Source of the DNA: Streptomyces sp. UW30
GTDB taxonomy: Bacteria; Actinomycetota; Actinomycetes; Streptomycetales; Streptomycetaceae
Reading direction: 5' to 3'
Length of the DNA stretch: 34,331 nt
Assembly: GCF_008042075.1 (NCBI RefSeq)
Contig: NZ_RDBN01000005.1
Location: 658,484 to 692,814, forward strand
In this document: in pieces, positions 18,601-27,906 of the stretch
How the letters are laid out: every line of letters begins with the position of its first letter
How positions within the stretch are numbered: the first letter of the stretch is position 1
The notes under the pieces: model-generated
Told to the model about the DNA's origin: nothing
Seen by the model: the letters and a program-made list of their open reading frames with translations, nothing else
The model's database searches: none
Made by a program: the position numbers and the translations under genes

Positions 18601-20343
18601 ATCCACCGGCAGATAGGCCGCACCGGCCCGCTGCACCGCCAGCAACGCAGGCACCATCGCCGCGGTGCGTCCCAGCGCGAGGGCCACGACCTCCCCGGGC
18701 CCCGCGCCGTGCTCGGCGAACACCGCAGCCAACCGGTCGACCCGGTCGGTGAGTTCGGCGTAGGTCAGCGTCAGCGCGGTGCCCTCCAGCGCCGGTGCGT
18801 CCGGCGTGCGGGCCGCCTGCCGGGCCACCAGGTCGGGCAGGGACAGCGGCTCGGGAGCGGCCGGGCCGACGCCGAGCTCCAGCAGCCGCCTCCCGTCCGC
18901 CTCGGACAGCAGACCGACGTCGGCGAGCGGCGCCTCGGGGTCGGCGGTGAAGCGGCGCAGCAGCTCCAGATAGGCGTCCGTCCAGTGCCGTACGGTGTCC
19001 GCGCCGAACAGGGCCGTACGGATCTCGAAGCTGCCGTCCATCGCGCCGTCGTCGGCGTCCCGGACGATGCCCACGAGGTCGTGTTCACCACCGGTGTGGA
19101 TCCGCTCGGGCTCGCTGAACTCCCGCAGCGCGGCCACGCTGCGCTGCTGGGTGAGGTGCATGAACACCCACTGGAACAGCGGGGAGCGCCCGGCGCTGCG
19201 GTCGGGCGCGACCGTCGAGACGATCCGGCCCACCGGCACGTCCGCGTTGGCCATCAGTTCGGGGAAGTCGGCCGCGAAGCGGGACAGCACATCGGCGAAG
19301 GAGTCCCCGGGCCGGATCCGCCAGCGGGTCGGGATGGCGTTCATGACGTACCCGATGACCCGCTCCAGACCCTTGGCGGCCCGGTTGGCGGTCGGCGTGC
19401 CGAGCACCATGTCGTCGGCGCCGGTGAGGCGGTGCGCGAGGACCGCGAACGCCGCCATCAGGACGACGTAGACGGAGGCGCCGCGCTCGCGGGCCAGCGC
19501 CCGTACCGCCCGGGCGGTCGGGGCGTCCACCCGGAACGGGATCTGGGCGATCTCCTCCGAGGACCCCGCGCGGGCACCGGGCACGGTCAGCGGACCCGGC
19601 GGCTCGGCGAGGTAGCGGCGCCAGAAGGCCAGCCGCGCCTCGAAGACGCCGGCCGCCTCCAACTCGCCCTGCCAGGAAGCGAAGTCGGCGTACTGGATCC
19701 GGGGCCGGGTCAGTGCGGGAGCCGTACCGGAGCGCGTCGCGCGGTGGGCCTCGGCGAACTCGGCCTGGAGCACGTCGAAGGACCACCAGTCGGCGATGAC
19801 GTGGTGCAGGCTCAGCATCAGCGTGCTCCGCCGGTCGTCGACCGTGACGAACCGGGCCCGCATCAGCGGTTCGCCCGCCAGGTCGAAGGGACGGAGCCGG
19901 AAGGTCTCGAAGGCCTCGGCGATGGTGATGCCGGTGCCGCGCAGGTCCTCCCGCTCCAGCCGGAAGCGCTCCTCGGGCGGGAAGGTGACGGTGAGCGCTC
20001 CCGGTTCACCGTCGATGCGGGCCCGCAGGACGTCGTGGTTCCCGCGCACCAGCGTCAGCGCCGGCTCCAGCAGGTCGGGGTCCATCGGGGCATCGAAGTG
20101 GTAGGCACAGCACAGGTTGAGCGCCGCGGTGCCGGGATACAGCGACTCGTACACCCACAGGTCCTCCTGCGCCGGGCTGAGCCGCGCCGGGCCGTCTCCG
20201 TCCCGCGGCGGTACGACCGCCGGGATCAGCCCCGCCTGCCCGGACTCCACCAGCCGCCGCATCAGCCGGACCCGCTGCTCACCACTGAGCGCGCTGAACC
20301 GCTCGGCCATCGACGCGCCGGCCGCCCCCGTAGTCCCCGTCAC
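15640..20343 (-). CDS. NRPS2: C-A-T-E module (D-amino acid)
   Basis: This is a 1,567-residue protein. A helical N-terminal segment ('[17 protein letters not shown]') looks like a docking element. The C domain has '[10 protein letters not shown]' (about 181). The A domain (about 490-990) has '[11 protein letters not shown]' (about 671) and 'NGKLDR'. Its pocket reads D-I-A-M-A-G-A-V-A-K with no firm prediction. The carrier is '[14 protein letters not shown]' (Ser about 1048), the GGDS form usual before epimerisation domains. The E domain (about 1085-1515) has '[11 protein letters not shown]', 'LEGHGRE', '[12 protein letters not shown]' and 'FNYLGRF', so it looks active. The tail is very acidic ([12 protein letters not shown]) and may dock NRPS3. 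An interspersed repeat encodes about residues 637-648, ahead of core A3. The GTG start overlaps the monooxygenase stop by four bases. Confidence 0.94.
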   Translation of the reverse strand: MTGTTGAAGASMAERFSALSGEQRVRLMRRLVESGQAGLIPAVVPPRDGDGPARLSPAQEDLWVYESLYPGTAALNLCCAYHFDAPMDPDLLEPALTLVRGNHDVLRARIDGEPGALTVTFPPEERFRLEREDLRGTGITIAEAFETFRLRPFDLAGEPLMRARFVTVDDRRSTLMLSLHHVIADWWSFDVLQAEFAEAHRATRSGTAPALTRPRIQYADFASWQGELEAAGVFEARLAFWRRYLAEPPGPLTVPGARAGSSEEIAQIPFRVDAPTARAVRALARERGASVYVVLMAAFAVLAHRLTGADDMVLGTPTANRAAKGLERVIGYVMNAIPTRWRIRPGDSFADVLSRFAADFPELMANADVPVGRIVSTVAPDRSAGRSPLFQWVFMHLTQQRSVAALREFSEPERIHTGGEHDLVGIVRDADDGAMDGSFEIRTALFGADTVRHWTDAYLELLRRFTADPEAPLADVGLLSEADGRRLLELGVGPAAPEPLSLPDLVARQAARTPDAPALEGTALTLTYAELTDRVDRLAAVFAEHGAGPGEVVALALGRTAAMVPALLAVQRAGAAYLPVDPDYPTERIRVALEDAKPVLVVVGERGVPVGTDVPTLALSDSLELPRHVVDRLPRHGGWSRSSPRPFGATPALPAELDPATPAYVIHTSGSTGRPKGVLVPHTGLAALAHGLVDSMALTPDSRVLQLGSPAFDISVAEMCMAFGSGGTLVVPPDGPLAGQGLADVLTGLRINATMLPPSVLATLPAGEYPDLRSLAVGAEACPPELVARWAVGGRRFHNAYGPTEYTVAATVSGPLTGDGTPPPIGAPLPGTRTYVLDERLRPVPPGVCGELYLAGPAVAYGYLGRAGASAERFVADPYGAPGTRMYRTGDLARRRDDGQLEYLGRSDDQVKIRGQRIEPGEIAAVLTGHPSVDRAVAVVREDRPGRPRLVAYVVGSDGVQPAPDALLAYAVGRLPAAMVPADVVVLDALPLAPNGKLDRAALPAPGSRPDVGGRAPEGVREVTLCALFQEVLGVERVGADDDFFRLGGDSIMAIQLAGRASGAGLGITPREVFTARTPAALALTAREAADLGEDSGTGRFPLTPVMRWWREQGGDAAAFTQSMVFPVPSGVGPERVAAAVRGLVERHGVLRMRLVEGELEVPEAVPDVVVERVEVPAGADARELAESTAASVRLDPEMGEMLRATWLDAGAERPGQLLLTVHHLAVDGVSWRLLGPELAAALAGERLPQAPGTSFARWARLLAQEAVRPEQADVESAWWEGMLSGPDARIAGGQGVGARRGVLSVELTPEVTEAALSEVTEAFHCGPDAVLLTALAAAALRHRGTGTGLLVHLEGHGREGLSRPADVSRTVGWFTTQYPVRLDAGAALGADFWQPARDAAGEALKQIKERLRSVPAGGLGWGLLRHLNPDTAPKLDLLPVPDLRFNYLGRFSGGDTADGELLGMAAEALPLGHAVEVDAVVLERGAGRLCLSAGFSYARGVLGEDDVLRLARLWCEAIEVLVAHARRDGAGGHTSSDFPLVDLSADQLALLEDGLDLDLDDDEGDD
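18398..18432. repeat. Interspersed Streptomyces-type repeat inside the NRPS2 A domain (copy 2)
   Basis: On the plus strand this reads GCCCC-AAA-GGGGC then GCGGGGAACTGCGCGACC-AGCC. It is the same element as at 10374-10408 in the opposite orientation relative to the genes. It is translated in frame as part of a Ser/Arg/Pro-rich insertion ('[13 protein letters not shown]') about 25 residues before the A3 'TSGSTG' core. Confidence 0.85.
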
Positions 20344-21401
20344 GCCACGTCCTCCACGAGCTCAGCCAGTCGGTGCAGCCCCGCCAGTACCTCTTCGCGG
20401 CCGAGGCCGAAGTCCACGAAGCAGGCGACCTCGTCGCAGCCCAGCTCGCGCAGGTCGGCGAGCATCTTCCGGCAGGTCTCGGCGGAGCCGAGCAGGCTGC
20501 CCCAGGACAGATACCGGTGGAAGGCGAACTCGGCGAGCAGCGCGGTCTGTTCCTCGGTGAGCTCCGCCGTCGCCCTGTCCGCCGTACGGTTCGCCGTGGT
20601 CTGCCGGACATAGGAGCGCAGATACCGCTTCAGCGGCTCGGCGGTCAGCCGCCGCGCCTCCTCGTCGTCCGCGCCGACGAACGTGTGCGCCATCAGCGTC
20701 ACCCGGCCGTGCGCGTCGGTGCCGCCCTGGTCGGGGGCGGCGGCGCAGGCGTCCCGGTAGCGGCCGATCTTCTCGGCGAGTTCGTCCCGGCTCTGTCCGA
20801 CGGTCGCCCCGAGCACCCCGGTGCGCAGACCTCCGGCCGCCTCCCAGGTCGCGGGGTTGCCGGAGCTGGTCAGCCACAGGGGCAGGGTGTCCTGCACGGG
20901 CCGTGGCTGCGGCCGGACGGTGACCGAGGCGCCGGTGCCGTCGGTGAACTCGGCCGCCTCGCCCGCCCACAGCTGCCGCAGCAGCGGGATGTCCCGCAGG
21001 GTCTGCTCGCGGCGGTCCTCGTAGTTGCCGGGCGCGAGCACGAAGTCGGCGGAGTGCCAGCCCGTGGCGGCCGACAGCCCGATCCGGCCGTGCGAGAGGT
21101 TGTCGACGACCGCCCAGTCCTCCGCGATCCGCAGCGGATGGTGCAGCGGCAGGATCACGCTGCCCGCCCGGATGTTGATCCGCTCGGTCGCCACCGCGAG
21201 CGCGGCGCTCAGCACCGGCGGGCTCGGGAACACCTGGCCCACCTGCTGGAAGTGCCGCTCGGGCGTCCAGATCGCGTGGAAGCCGAGCCGGTCCGCGGTC
21301 CGGGCGACGGTGAGGATGTCGTCGTAGGCCTCGCTGTGCCGCGGCGCCGCCCCCGTGTCCGCGGGGCTGTCGGCCCCGAAGAACATCACGCTCAGGTCCA
21401 T
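20340..21401 (-). CDS. Luciferase-like flavin monooxygenase of the natural-product (MupA/MsnO8-like) type
   Basis: This 353-residue protein belongs to the LLM subgroup found inside NRPS/PKS clusters. The start '[13 protein letters not shown]' with '[30 protein letters not shown]', then '[41 protein letters not shown]' cut across the barrel, are diagnostic. It is expected to use FMNH2 and O2 to hydroxylate or oxidatively modify a carrier-bound intermediate. The reductase is presumably supplied by the cell. The ATG at 21401 has GAGG just upstream and overlaps the NRPS1 stop by 10 bp. Its own stop overlaps the NRPS2 GTG. Its position between NRPS1 and NRPS2 suggests action on one of their bound residues, possibly on the A-less carrier, but that is inference. 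Confidence 0.92.
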   Translation of the reverse strand: MDLSVMFFGADSPADTGAAPRHSEAYDDILTVARTADRLGFHAIWTPERHFQQVGQVFPSPPVLSAALAVATERINIRAGSVILPLHHPLRIAEDWAVVDNLSHGRIGLSAATGWHSADFVLAPGNYEDRREQTLRDIPLLRQLWAGEAAEFTDGTGASVTVRPQPRPVQDTLPLWLTSSGNPATWEAAGGLRTGVLGATVGQSRDELAEKIGRYRDACAAAPDQGGTDAHGRVTLMAHTFVGADDEEARRLTAEPLKRYLRSYVRQTTANRTADRATAELTEEQTALLAEFAFHRYLSWGSLLGSAETCRKMLADLRELGCDEVACFVDFGLGREEVLAGLHRLAELVEDVA

Positions 21402-24400
21402 GGCACCTCTTTCTGGCTGGTGTCGGTACGTCCGGCGCGGCCGGGCTGCCGGGGAACGCGCGGCCGGCGCGGGATGGGCGCCGGTGCCACGGGGGCCTCG
21501 GCCGGCGCCCGCTCCAGCTCGGTGGCGAGAGCGGCGACGGTGGGCGAGGTGAACAGCTGGGCGGCGGTCACCGTGCGCCCGGCACCGGTGAGGCGGGCCG
21601 CGACCCGCACCGCGCGCAGGGAGTTGCCGCCGAGCTGGAAGAAGTCGTCGTGCGGGCCGACGCCGTCGACGCCGAGGACGTCGGACCAGACGGCGGCGAT
21701 CTCCCGGTGCAGGGCCGAGTCCGCCGGGGCGGCGTCGGCGCGGGCGGGGACGAGCACCGCGTCCCGGGCCGGGTCCGCGCGCCGGGGCGGCTCGGGCAGC
21801 GCGAGCCGGGACAACGGCAGGTCCGGTTCGGTGACCGCCGCGCGCAGCGCCTCGACGACCGCGTCCGCCAGCCGTTCCACGAACTCCGGCTCCAGACACG
21901 AGGTCCGGTACTCGAAGACCAGCGTCATGCCGTCCGGCGCGCCCGACGGGCCGTGGTCGTCCGTCACGTCCACCAGCAGCTCGAACCGCGCCGTGCCGGT
22001 GCGTAGCGGCTCCACGCCGGTCTCGGCGCCGGGCAGGTCCACCTCGGCGCGGGCGTTGTTCTGCAACGCCAGCACCACCTCGGTGAACGGCTGCCGCCCC
22101 GGCGGACGTACGGGGCCCAGCGCGTCCACGACCTCCTCGAACGGCACGTCCTGGTGGGCGAAGGCGTTCAGCGCCGTCTCCCGGACCCGCGCGAGCAGCT
22201 GCCGCGCGGTCGGATCGCCGGAGGCGTCGGTGCGCAGCACCAGCATGTTGACGAAGAACCCGACGACGTCGTCCACCGTGCCGTCGTGCCCGCGCCCGGC
22301 GATCGGCGACCCGACCGCGAGATCCTCGCCCGCCCCCGCCCGCACCAGCGCGGCGGCCAGGGCGGCGTGCAGCGCCATGAACAGCGTGGCGCCCTGCACC
22401 CGCGCCGTCTCGACGATCCGCGCGTGTTCGCCGGCGTCCAGCCGCCGTACGACGGTGGCGGCGTCCCGGCCCGGCACGGCGGGCCGTCCGGGACGCCGGG
22501 GCAGCAGGGGGCCGCCGGGTGCCAGGTCGGCCAAGGCCTTGCGCCAGAAGGCGAGCTGCTGCGAGGCGAGTGATCCGGGATCGCCGGCCGAGCCGAGCCG
22601 CTCCCGCTGACGGCGCGCGAAGCCGGTGTACGGGACGGGCAGCGGGGGCAGTTCCGGTTCGGATCCGGCGGCCCGGGCGGCGTAGGCGCGCGACAGGTCC
22701 CGCAGCAGCGGGGGCAGCGACCAGCCGTCGCCGGCGATGTGGTGCAGCACGAGCAGCAGCGCGTGCTCACCCGGCCGGTCCGCGACACTGAACAGCACGG
22801 CGTGCAGGGGCAGTTCGGCGCCGAGGTCGAAGCGGTGCCGGGCGGCCTCGGTGACGGCCTTCGCCAGCTCACCCGAGTCCACGTCGACCTGCCGCAGCTG
22901 TGGGAGGCCGTCGGCACCCTCGAGCACCCGCTGTCGCGGCTCGCCGTCGGTCTCGTCGAAGACGGTACGCAGCACCGCCTGCCGGCCCGCCACGTCCCCG
23001 AGGGCCGCCCGCAGCGCCGCCGGATCGACCTCGCCGCGCAGCCGCACCAGCACCGGCAGGGTGTAGGCGGTACCCGCGTCGACCCGGTCCAGGAACCACA
23101 GGCGGCGCTGGGCGTACGACAGGGACAGTGAGCCGCCGTCCGGGAGAGGTAGCGGCGCGTCGGACCGACCGCCGTTCTCCGCCGTCTCCTCCACGTGCGG
23201 CACCAGCTCCGCCGGCGTCCGGCACTCGAACAGCGTCCGTACGCCGACCCGGGCGCCCAGCGTCAGCTGGATCCGGCCCAGCAGCCGGGCCACCATCAGC
23301 GAGTTGCCGCCGAGCGCGAAGAAGTCGTCCTCGGGGCCGACGGACGCGACCCCCAGCACCTCGGAGAACAGCCCGCACAGCGCTTCCTCGACCGCACCCG
23401 ACGGCTGCCGCCCGGTCGCCGAGGCGAGCGAGCCGGTGACCGGGCCGGGCTCCGGCAGGGCCGCGCGGTCCAGCTTGCCGTTGGGGGTGAGGGGGAGGGC
23501 GACCAGCAGGACGAAGGCCGCCGGGACCAGGTAGTCGGCCAGCAGGCGAGCCGCGTGCTCGCGCAACTCCCCTTCCGTGGGCGGCTGTCGCTCCCCGTCA
23601 CGCGGGACGACGTACGCGACGAGCCGCTTGTCACCCGTGGCGTCGGGCCGGGCGACCACGGCGGCCCGGACGACACCCGGATGGCGTGCCAGGACCGCCT
23701 CCACCTCGCCGGGCTCCACCCGGAACCCGCGGATCTTCACCTGGGCGTCGGCCCGCCCCAGATACTCCAGCACCCCGTCGGCCCGGCGCCGCACCAGATC
23801 CCCGGTGCGGTACATCCTCCGGCCCGCGGGCCCGTACGGGTCGGCCACGAACCGCTCGGCGGTCAGCTCCGGCCGGCCGCAGTAGCCGAGGGCGACACCC
23901 GTCCCGGCGGCGTACAGCTCACCGCTCTCGCCGTCCGCGACGGGCCGCAGCCGCTCGTCCAGCACCCGGAGCCGTTTACCGGCGAGAGGGCGGCCGATCG
24001 GCACCGGCCGGCCGCCGCGCACCTCCTCGGCGGTGACCGGGTGGACGGTCAGGAAGACCATGCCCTCGACCGGGCCGTAGCCGTTGCTCAGCCGCAGCCC
24101 GGGGTGCCGCTCCAGGGCGCGGGCCGCGTGCGCGGGCGACAACGGCTCGCCGCCGACGATCAGTTCGCGTACCGCGGCGAGGGCCCGCGGGTACTCGTCG
24201 ACGACCACCTGGAACAGGGAGGCGGAGAGGTACAGGGAGGTGACGGCATGCCGTTCGACCAGAGCGGCCATCACCACCGGGTCGGGGCGCTGCCCCGGGT
24301 GCAGTACGCACAGGCCGCCGTTCAGGAGCGGACCCCACAGCTCCAGCGCGAACGCGTCCCAGGACACCGGGGAGCACTGCAACCACACCGCGCCGGCCCC

Positions 24401-24949
24401 GAAGGAGGCGAAGTCCTGCCCGGTCAGCGTCCCGGTGATCGCCGAGTGGGAGGCGACGATGCCCTTCGGGCGGCCGGTGGAGCCGGAGGTGAACATCACG
24501 CAGGCGGGGTCGTGCGGCCGTACCGCGACCTCGGCGTGTGCCGGCGTCGGGGTCTGCTCGGAGTCCTCCACCGCCACCGACTCGGCGGCGCTCACGGGCT
24601 GTTGGGCCCCGCGTCGGGAGACGACCACCCCGACCCCCGCGTCGGCCGCCATCCCGCGCAGCCGCTCCGCCGGAAAGTCCGGGTCGAGCACCACATAGCC
24701 GGCACCGGCCTTGAGCGTGCCGAGCAGCGCCACCACCATCTCGGCGGACCGCTCCAGGTACACGCCCACCAGCGTCCCCGGCCGCACACCGCGCCGCCGC
24801 AGCAGCGCGGCCAACCGGTCGGCACGCGTGTCGAGTTCGCCGTAGGTCAGCCGTTCGTCGCCGTGCACCAGCGCGGTCGCCGCCGGTGTCCGCCGAGCCT
24901 GCTGTGCGAAGAGTTCATGCACACCGTGCAACGCCCCCGTTGCTCCCAT
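21392..24949 (-). CDS. NRPS1: A-T-C-T, loading module plus an A-less C-T module
   Basis: This is a 1,185-residue protein. It begins directly with an A domain (no C), so it is the likely initiation unit: '[11 protein letters not shown]' (about 153), 'YRTGDL' and 'NGKLDR', with pocket D-A-L-Y-I-G-G-V-F-K (hydrophobic-looking, unassigned). The first carrier is '[15 protein letters not shown]' (Ser about 545). The C domain (about 600-1045) has '[10 protein letters not shown]' (about 738). It is followed directly by a second carrier, '[12 protein letters not shown]' (Ser about 1107), with no A domain between. The second carrier must be charged in trans, by another A domain of the cluster, or by transfer. 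The C-terminal 40 residues are Pro/Arg-rich. The chosen ATG is one base after the MbtH stop. A GTG at 25024 would overlap mbtH by 74 bp and is less likely. Confidence 0.92.
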   Translation of the reverse strand: MGATGALHGVHELFAQQARRTPAATALVHGDERLTYGELDTRADRLAALLRRRGVRPGTLVGVYLERSAEMVVALLGTLKAGAGYVVLDPDFPAERLRGMAADAGVGVVVSRRGAQQPVSAAESVAVEDSEQTPTPAHAEVAVRPHDPACVMFTSGSTGRPKGIVASHSAITGTLTGQDFASFGAGAVWLQCSPVSWDAFALELWGPLLNGGLCVLHPGQRPDPVVMAALVERHAVTSLYLSASLFQVVVDEYPRALAAVRELIVGGEPLSPAHAARALERHPGLRLSNGYGPVEGMVFLTVHPVTAEEVRGGRPVPIGRPLAGKRLRVLDERLRPVADGESGELYAAGTGVALGYCGRPELTAERFVADPYGPAGRRMYRTGDLVRRRADGVLEYLGRADAQVKIRGFRVEPGEVEAVLARHPGVVRAAVVARPDATGDKRLVAYVVPRDGERQPPTEGELREHAARLLADYLVPAAFVLLVALPLTPNGKLDRAALPEPGPVTGSLASATGRQPSGAVEEALCGLFSEVLGVASVGPEDDFFALGGNSLMVARLLGRIQLTLGARVGVRTLFECRTPAELVPHVEETAENGGRSDAPLPLPDGGSLSLSYAQRRLWFLDRVDAGTAYTLPVLVRLRGEVDPAALRAALGDVAGRQAVLRTVFDETDGEPRQRVLEGADGLPQLRQVDVDSGELAKAVTEAARHRFDLGAELPLHAVLFSVADRPGEHALLLVLHHIAGDGWSLPPLLRDLSRAYAARAAGSEPELPPLPVPYTGFARRQRERLGSAGDPGSLASQQLAFWRKALADLAPGGPLLPRRPGRPAVPGRDAATVVRRLDAGEHARIVETARVQGATLFMALHAALAAALVRAGAGEDLAVGSPIAGRGHDGTVDDVVGFFVNMLVLRTDASGDPTARQLLARVRETALNAFAHQDVPFEEVVDALGPVRPPGRQPFTEVVLALQNNARAEVDLPGAETGVEPLRTGTARFELLVDVTDDHGPSGAPDGMTLVFEYRTSCLEPEFVERLADAVVEALRAAVTEPDLPLSRLALPEPPRRADPARDAVLVPARADAAPADSALHREIAAVWSDVLGVDGVGPHDDFFQLGGNSLRAVRVAARLTGAGRTVTAAQLFTSPTVAALATELERAPAEAPVAPAPIPRRPRVPRQPGRAGRTDTSQKEVPWT

Positions 24950-24950
24950 G

Positions 24951-25157
24951 TCAGGCGTCTGCGCCCGTGGGGGCGGGACATATGTCCGTCCAGTGCTCCT
25001 CGACGTAGGCGAGGCAGTCGGCACGGCTGCTCGCGGTCAGCGCCACGTCCCACCCGTCCGGCACGGTGATCCCGTCGGGCCAGAGCGAGAACTGGCCCTC
25101 GGCGTTGCTGAGGACGAGATAGGTCCCGTTCTCGTCCTCGAACGGATTGGTGGTCAT
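24951..25157 (-). CDS. MbtH-like protein
   Basis: This 68-residue protein has the MbtH signature '[13 protein letters not shown]' and '[18 protein letters not shown]', including the conserved Ser-Leu-Trp-Pro and the C-terminal Trp. MbtH proteins bind NRPS adenylation domains and are often needed for their solubility and activity. The start lies two bases after the exporter stop, with GGAGG at the right distance. The stop is one base before NRPS1. Being the only MbtH visible, it probably serves all four A domains. Confidence 0.97.
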   Translation of the reverse strand: MTTNPFEDENGTYLVLSNAEGQFSLWPDGITVPDGWDVALTASSRADCLAYVEEHWTDICPAPTGADA

Positions 25158-25159
25158 GG

Positions 25160-26632
25160 TCAGCCCTCCACGAGTGCTTTGTTCTCGGGGTTGTCGGGTT
25201 TGTCGGTGTTCTCCGCGGCCTCGGGATCGCCGGGCCGGGCGGAGTCGTCGACGTCGGCGTCGGGGGAGTCGTCGGCGGCGTCGGGCAGCAGCGTGTCGAT
25301 CTCGCGCACCGTGCGCCGCGACATGCCGAGCACCGCGACCGTGATGCCGCACAGGCCCGCGATGAGCAGCATGGCGGCCATACCGCTGCCCGGCCCGTCC
25401 CCCAGGACCGGCCCCAGCACCACGAAGATCCCGGCGCCGTCCGCGGCCTGCGGTTCGAAGACGTGGTCGGCGAGCGGGCCGGAGACCGCGGTGGCCAGCG
25501 GGACGGAGAGCTGCGACAGGAACATCACCGCGCCGAAGACCCGGCCGTGCCACTCCTGCGGAACCTTGGTCTGCACGATCGCCTGCATCGTGCCGTTGAT
25601 CATCGGCATCAGCGCCGCGCCCACGAGGATGGCCGCGCACCAGCCGACCACCCCGCCCGCCAGCGCCATCGCCACCTGGGCGGACAGACACATGCCGATG
25701 ATCCCGAGCAGCATGCCCCGCGCCCGGTTCTTCGGCCCGCTCCAGGCCGCCATCAGCAGCCCGCCCGCGACCCCGCCGACGCCGATCGCCGTGTTGACGC
25801 TCGCCAGCGCCGAGGTCTCGCCGCCGGACCGGGCCAGCACCATGGGCTGTACGGCGGCGAAGCCGAACACCATGACCAGGTTGACGAAACAGAAGGCCAG
25901 CAGCAGATCGCGCAGGCTCGGCAACCGGAACAGGAAGCGCATCCCCTCGACGGCCTCCGCGACGAGCTTCCCCCGCGGGCCGCCCGCCTTCGCCCCGGGA
26001 CCGGTGTCCCCCCGCATCCGTACGACCCGGATCGCGGCCAGCGCGAGGGCGAAGCTCACCAGGTCGGCGACGATGATGAAGCCGAGCCCGGAGAACGCCA
26101 CCAACAGCCCGCCCAGCGCCGGACCGCCGACGTCCGCGGTGCTCTTGGCGCTCGCAAGCAGGCTGTTCGCCCGCTGGAGTTGGTTCTTGTCCACCAGCAG
26201 CGGCACGGCGGCGCCCAGCGCCGGGAACTGGAAGGCGGCGGCGCAGCCGAGCAGCATGACCGCCCCGTAGACCTCCCAGGTGCTCAGCCCGCCGGTGAAG
26301 TGCAGCACGCCGAGCAGCGCCACGATCAGCAGCCCGCCGCCGTCCGCGAGCTGGAGCGCCGTACGCCGTCTGACGCGGTCGACGAAGGCCCCGGCGAGCG
26401 GGCTCAGCAGCACCTGGGGGAGCAGCGCGCACAGCGACAGCGTGGTCAGCGCGGTCGCCCGGCCGGTGGCCGACCAGGTCTCGAAGACGAAGGCGAACCG
26501 CAGGACGGAGTTGCCGACCAGTGATATCGCCTGCCCGCTCCAGACGAGCATGAAGGGACCCATACCGGTGAACCGGCCGGTCCTGCCCCCGTCGTGCGCG
26601 GTGTCGTCCTGCGAACGCGCCACATCGGCCAC
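25160..26632 (-). CDS. MFS exporter (probable self-resistance/efflux)
   Basis: This 490-residue membrane protein has about twelve hydrophobic segments and an MFS loop motif 'GAFVDRVRRRTAL' after TM2. Segments include 'AISLVGNSVLRFAFVFE', 'VLLSPLAGAF', 'LLIVALLGVLHF' and 'FGFAAVQPMVLA'. The C-terminus (about residues 435-490) is a soluble Asp/Pro-rich tail. The family exports drugs and peptides, and here it probably exports the NRPS product. It is the first gene of the operon. The GTG start at 26632 has GGGGGT seven bases upstream. A later ATG ('MGPFMLVWSG') about 23 residues in is an alternative. Two bases separate it from mbtH. Confidence 0.9.
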   Translation of the reverse strand: MADVARSQDDTAHDGGRTGRFTGMGPFMLVWSGQAISLVGNSVLRFAFVFETWSATGRATALTTLSLCALLPQVLLSPLAGAFVDRVRRRTALQLADGGGLLIVALLGVLHFTGGLSTWEVYGAVMLLGCAAAFQFPALGAAVPLLVDKNQLQRANSLLASAKSTADVGGPALGGLLVAFSGLGFIIVADLVSFALALAAIRVVRMRGDTGPGAKAGGPRGKLVAEAVEGMRFLFRLPSLRDLLLAFCFVNLVMVFGFAAVQPMVLARSGGETSALASVNTAIGVGGVAGGLLMAAWSGPKNRARGMLLGIIGMCLSAQVAMALAGGVVGWCAAILVGAALMPMINGTMQAIVQTKVPQEWHGRVFGAVMFLSQLSVPLATAVSGPLADHVFEPQAADGAGIFVVLGPVLGDGPGSGMAAMLLIAGLCGITVAVLGMSRRTVREIDTLLPDAADDSPDADVDDSARPGDPEAAENTDKPDNPENKALVEG

Positions 26633-27036
26633 GTGCGTACCCCCGTCGAATGTGGCTTCCGATCGAGAACCCTAGTTCGAAAGTGGCCCGCCGCACATCC
26701 CCGATCATGAAAGGAGTCCGAGAAGCCCTCACGGACGGGCCGTCACGACCGTGAGGGCCGCGCGCTGACGAGCGCCGCACCGAGACACCGCACGGTCACC
26801 TCGTAGGCACCTACGAACAATTGACGACACAACGACATTCGGGACGCATCGGACGAGAGGTGCTCTCCCCGGACACCGCAGCCGCCTTCCAGCAGCGGAT
26901 CCCCCGCACGCCCTCCCCGTCAAGAGTGTCAATCGCCCGGTCGTTGACGGATGGACTGGCCCGACCAACTGCCCCGTCCCTAGGATGTGTTGTCGGCGAG
27001 GTGATCTCCTCGGCCGTCCTGCCCCTGGGGGAAGCC
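26633..27036. other. Divergent intergenic region between the NRPS operon and the methyltransferase
   Basis: This 404-bp stretch has no convincing gene. An in-frame TTG at 26821 could extend the methyltransferase, but the added residues do not look like the family. It must hold the promoter of the NRPS operon. The only motif I can suggest on the minus strand is a TAGGGT-like -10 near 26680, without a good -35. It also holds the 10-bp inverted repeat at 26725-26758. Confidence 0.6.
26725..26758. promoter_or_regulatory. 10-bp perfect inverted repeat upstream of the NRPS operon
   Basis: GCCCTCACGG and CCGTGAGGGC face each other across 14 bp. It lies about 95 bp upstream of the exporter start. 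It could be a repressor operator for the operon, or a hairpin. There is no adjacent gene end for it to terminate. Confidence 0.4.
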
Positions 27037-27855
27037 ATGGAGCCTGGAAAGCAGCTGTCCACGTCCATCGATGCCACGGTCCCCACGGCCGCGCGCATGT
27101 ACGACCACTACCTCGGAGGCAAGGACAACTACGCCTCGGACCGAGCCGCCTGCGAGGAGCTGGACAAGGTCGTCCCCAGCACCCGGGCCCTCGCGCTGAA
27201 CAACCGGCGCTTCCTCCAGCGGGTGGTCGGGACGCTGGCCGGCGACTACGGCATCCGTCAGTTCCTGGACCACGGCTCCGGCCTGCCCACCCAGAACAAC
27301 GTCCACCAGGTCGCGCAGGCCGTCGACTCCGCCTCGCGCGTGGTGTACGTCGACAACGACCCGATGGTCCTGGTCCACGGCCGCGCACTGCTGGACCAGA
27401 ACAACAACACCGCCGTCATCCACGCCGACATGCGGGAGACGGACCTGATCTTCTCCCACCCGGACACCGAGCGGCTGATCGACTTCTCGGAGCCGGTGGC
27501 GGTGCTGTTCAACTCGGTGTTCCACTGCATTCCCGACGACGACGCCAACGGCCCGCTCGCCGTGGCCCGCCGGGTGCGCGAGCGTCTCGCGCCCGGCAGC
27601 TTCATGGTGATGTGCCAGCTGGTCAGCGAGGACCCCGAGGTCCGCAAGTTCGTCACCGACTTCATGGACCAGGCGACCCAGGGGCACTGGGGCCGGGTGC
27701 GCCAGGAAAGCGACGTCGCGGAGTACTTCGAGGGTCTGGAGATCCTCGAACCGGGTCTGGTGGAGGTCTCCACCTGGCGCCCCGACACCGAGGTGGCACC
27801 GCGTCAGCTCACCCAGGAGTGGATCGAGTTCGGCGGCGTGGGCCGACTGCCGTAG
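27037..27855 (+). CDS. SAM-dependent methyltransferase of the DUF574 type
   Basis: This 272-residue protein has the hallmark 'PTAARMYDHYLGGKDNYASDR' region near the N-terminus (shown to 20 residues or fewer in part), then 'RQFLDHGSGLPTQNNVHQVA' as the SAM-binding loop, 'VVYVDNDPMVLVHGRALL' and 'VIHADMRE'. The family (Methyltransf_19) is abundant in Streptomyces next to XRE/DUF397 pairs, and its substrate is unknown. The ATG at 27037 follows GGGGGAAG and begins at the usual family N-terminus. It is divergent from the NRPS operon. Terminator 27870-27893 separates it from the convergent XRE gene. A role in the NRPS pathway is not indicated. Confidence 0.88.
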   Translation: MEPGKQLSTSIDATVPTAARMYDHYLGGKDNYASDRAACEELDKVVPSTRALALNNRRFLQRVVGTLAGDYGIRQFLDHGSGLPTQNNVHQVAQAVDSASRVVYVDNDPMVLVHGRALLDQNNNTAVIHADMRETDLIFSHPDTERLIDFSEPVAVLFNSVFHCIPDDDANGPLAVARRVRERLAPGSFMVMCQLVSEDPEVRKFVTDFMDQATQGHWGRVRQESDVAEYFEGLEILEPGLVEVSTWRPDTEVAPRQLTQEWIEFGGVGRLP

Positions 27856-27869
27856 GGACCGGAGGGAGG

Positions 27870-27893
27870 GGGAGCGGCGTCACCGCCGCTCCC
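27870..27893. terminator. Bidirectional hairpin between convergent genes
   Basis: GGGAGCGGCG-TCAC-CGCCGCTCCC is a perfect 10-bp stem with a 4-base loop. It lies 14 bp after the methyltransferase stop and 13 bp after the XRE stop on the other strand. There is no long U tract, as is common in Streptomyces. Confidence 0.75.
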
Positions 27894-27906
27894 GGGCCTG
27901 ACCCCG

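Noticed and set aside
15742..20613. A 1,623-codon open frame on the plus strand opposite NRPS2
   Set aside because: It is a shadow of high GC coding on the other strand. Its sequence is Arg/Gly/His/Gln-rich with no domain, while the minus strand has clear NRPS motifs.
26707..26751. A 14-codon ATG frame across the 10-bp inverted repeat, as a leader peptide
   Set aside because: It has no ribosome site and points away from the operon it would control.
26821..27036. N-terminal extension of the methyltransferase from a TTG
   Set aside because: The added 72 residues are unlike the family and have no ribosome site. The ATG at 27037 has a good one.
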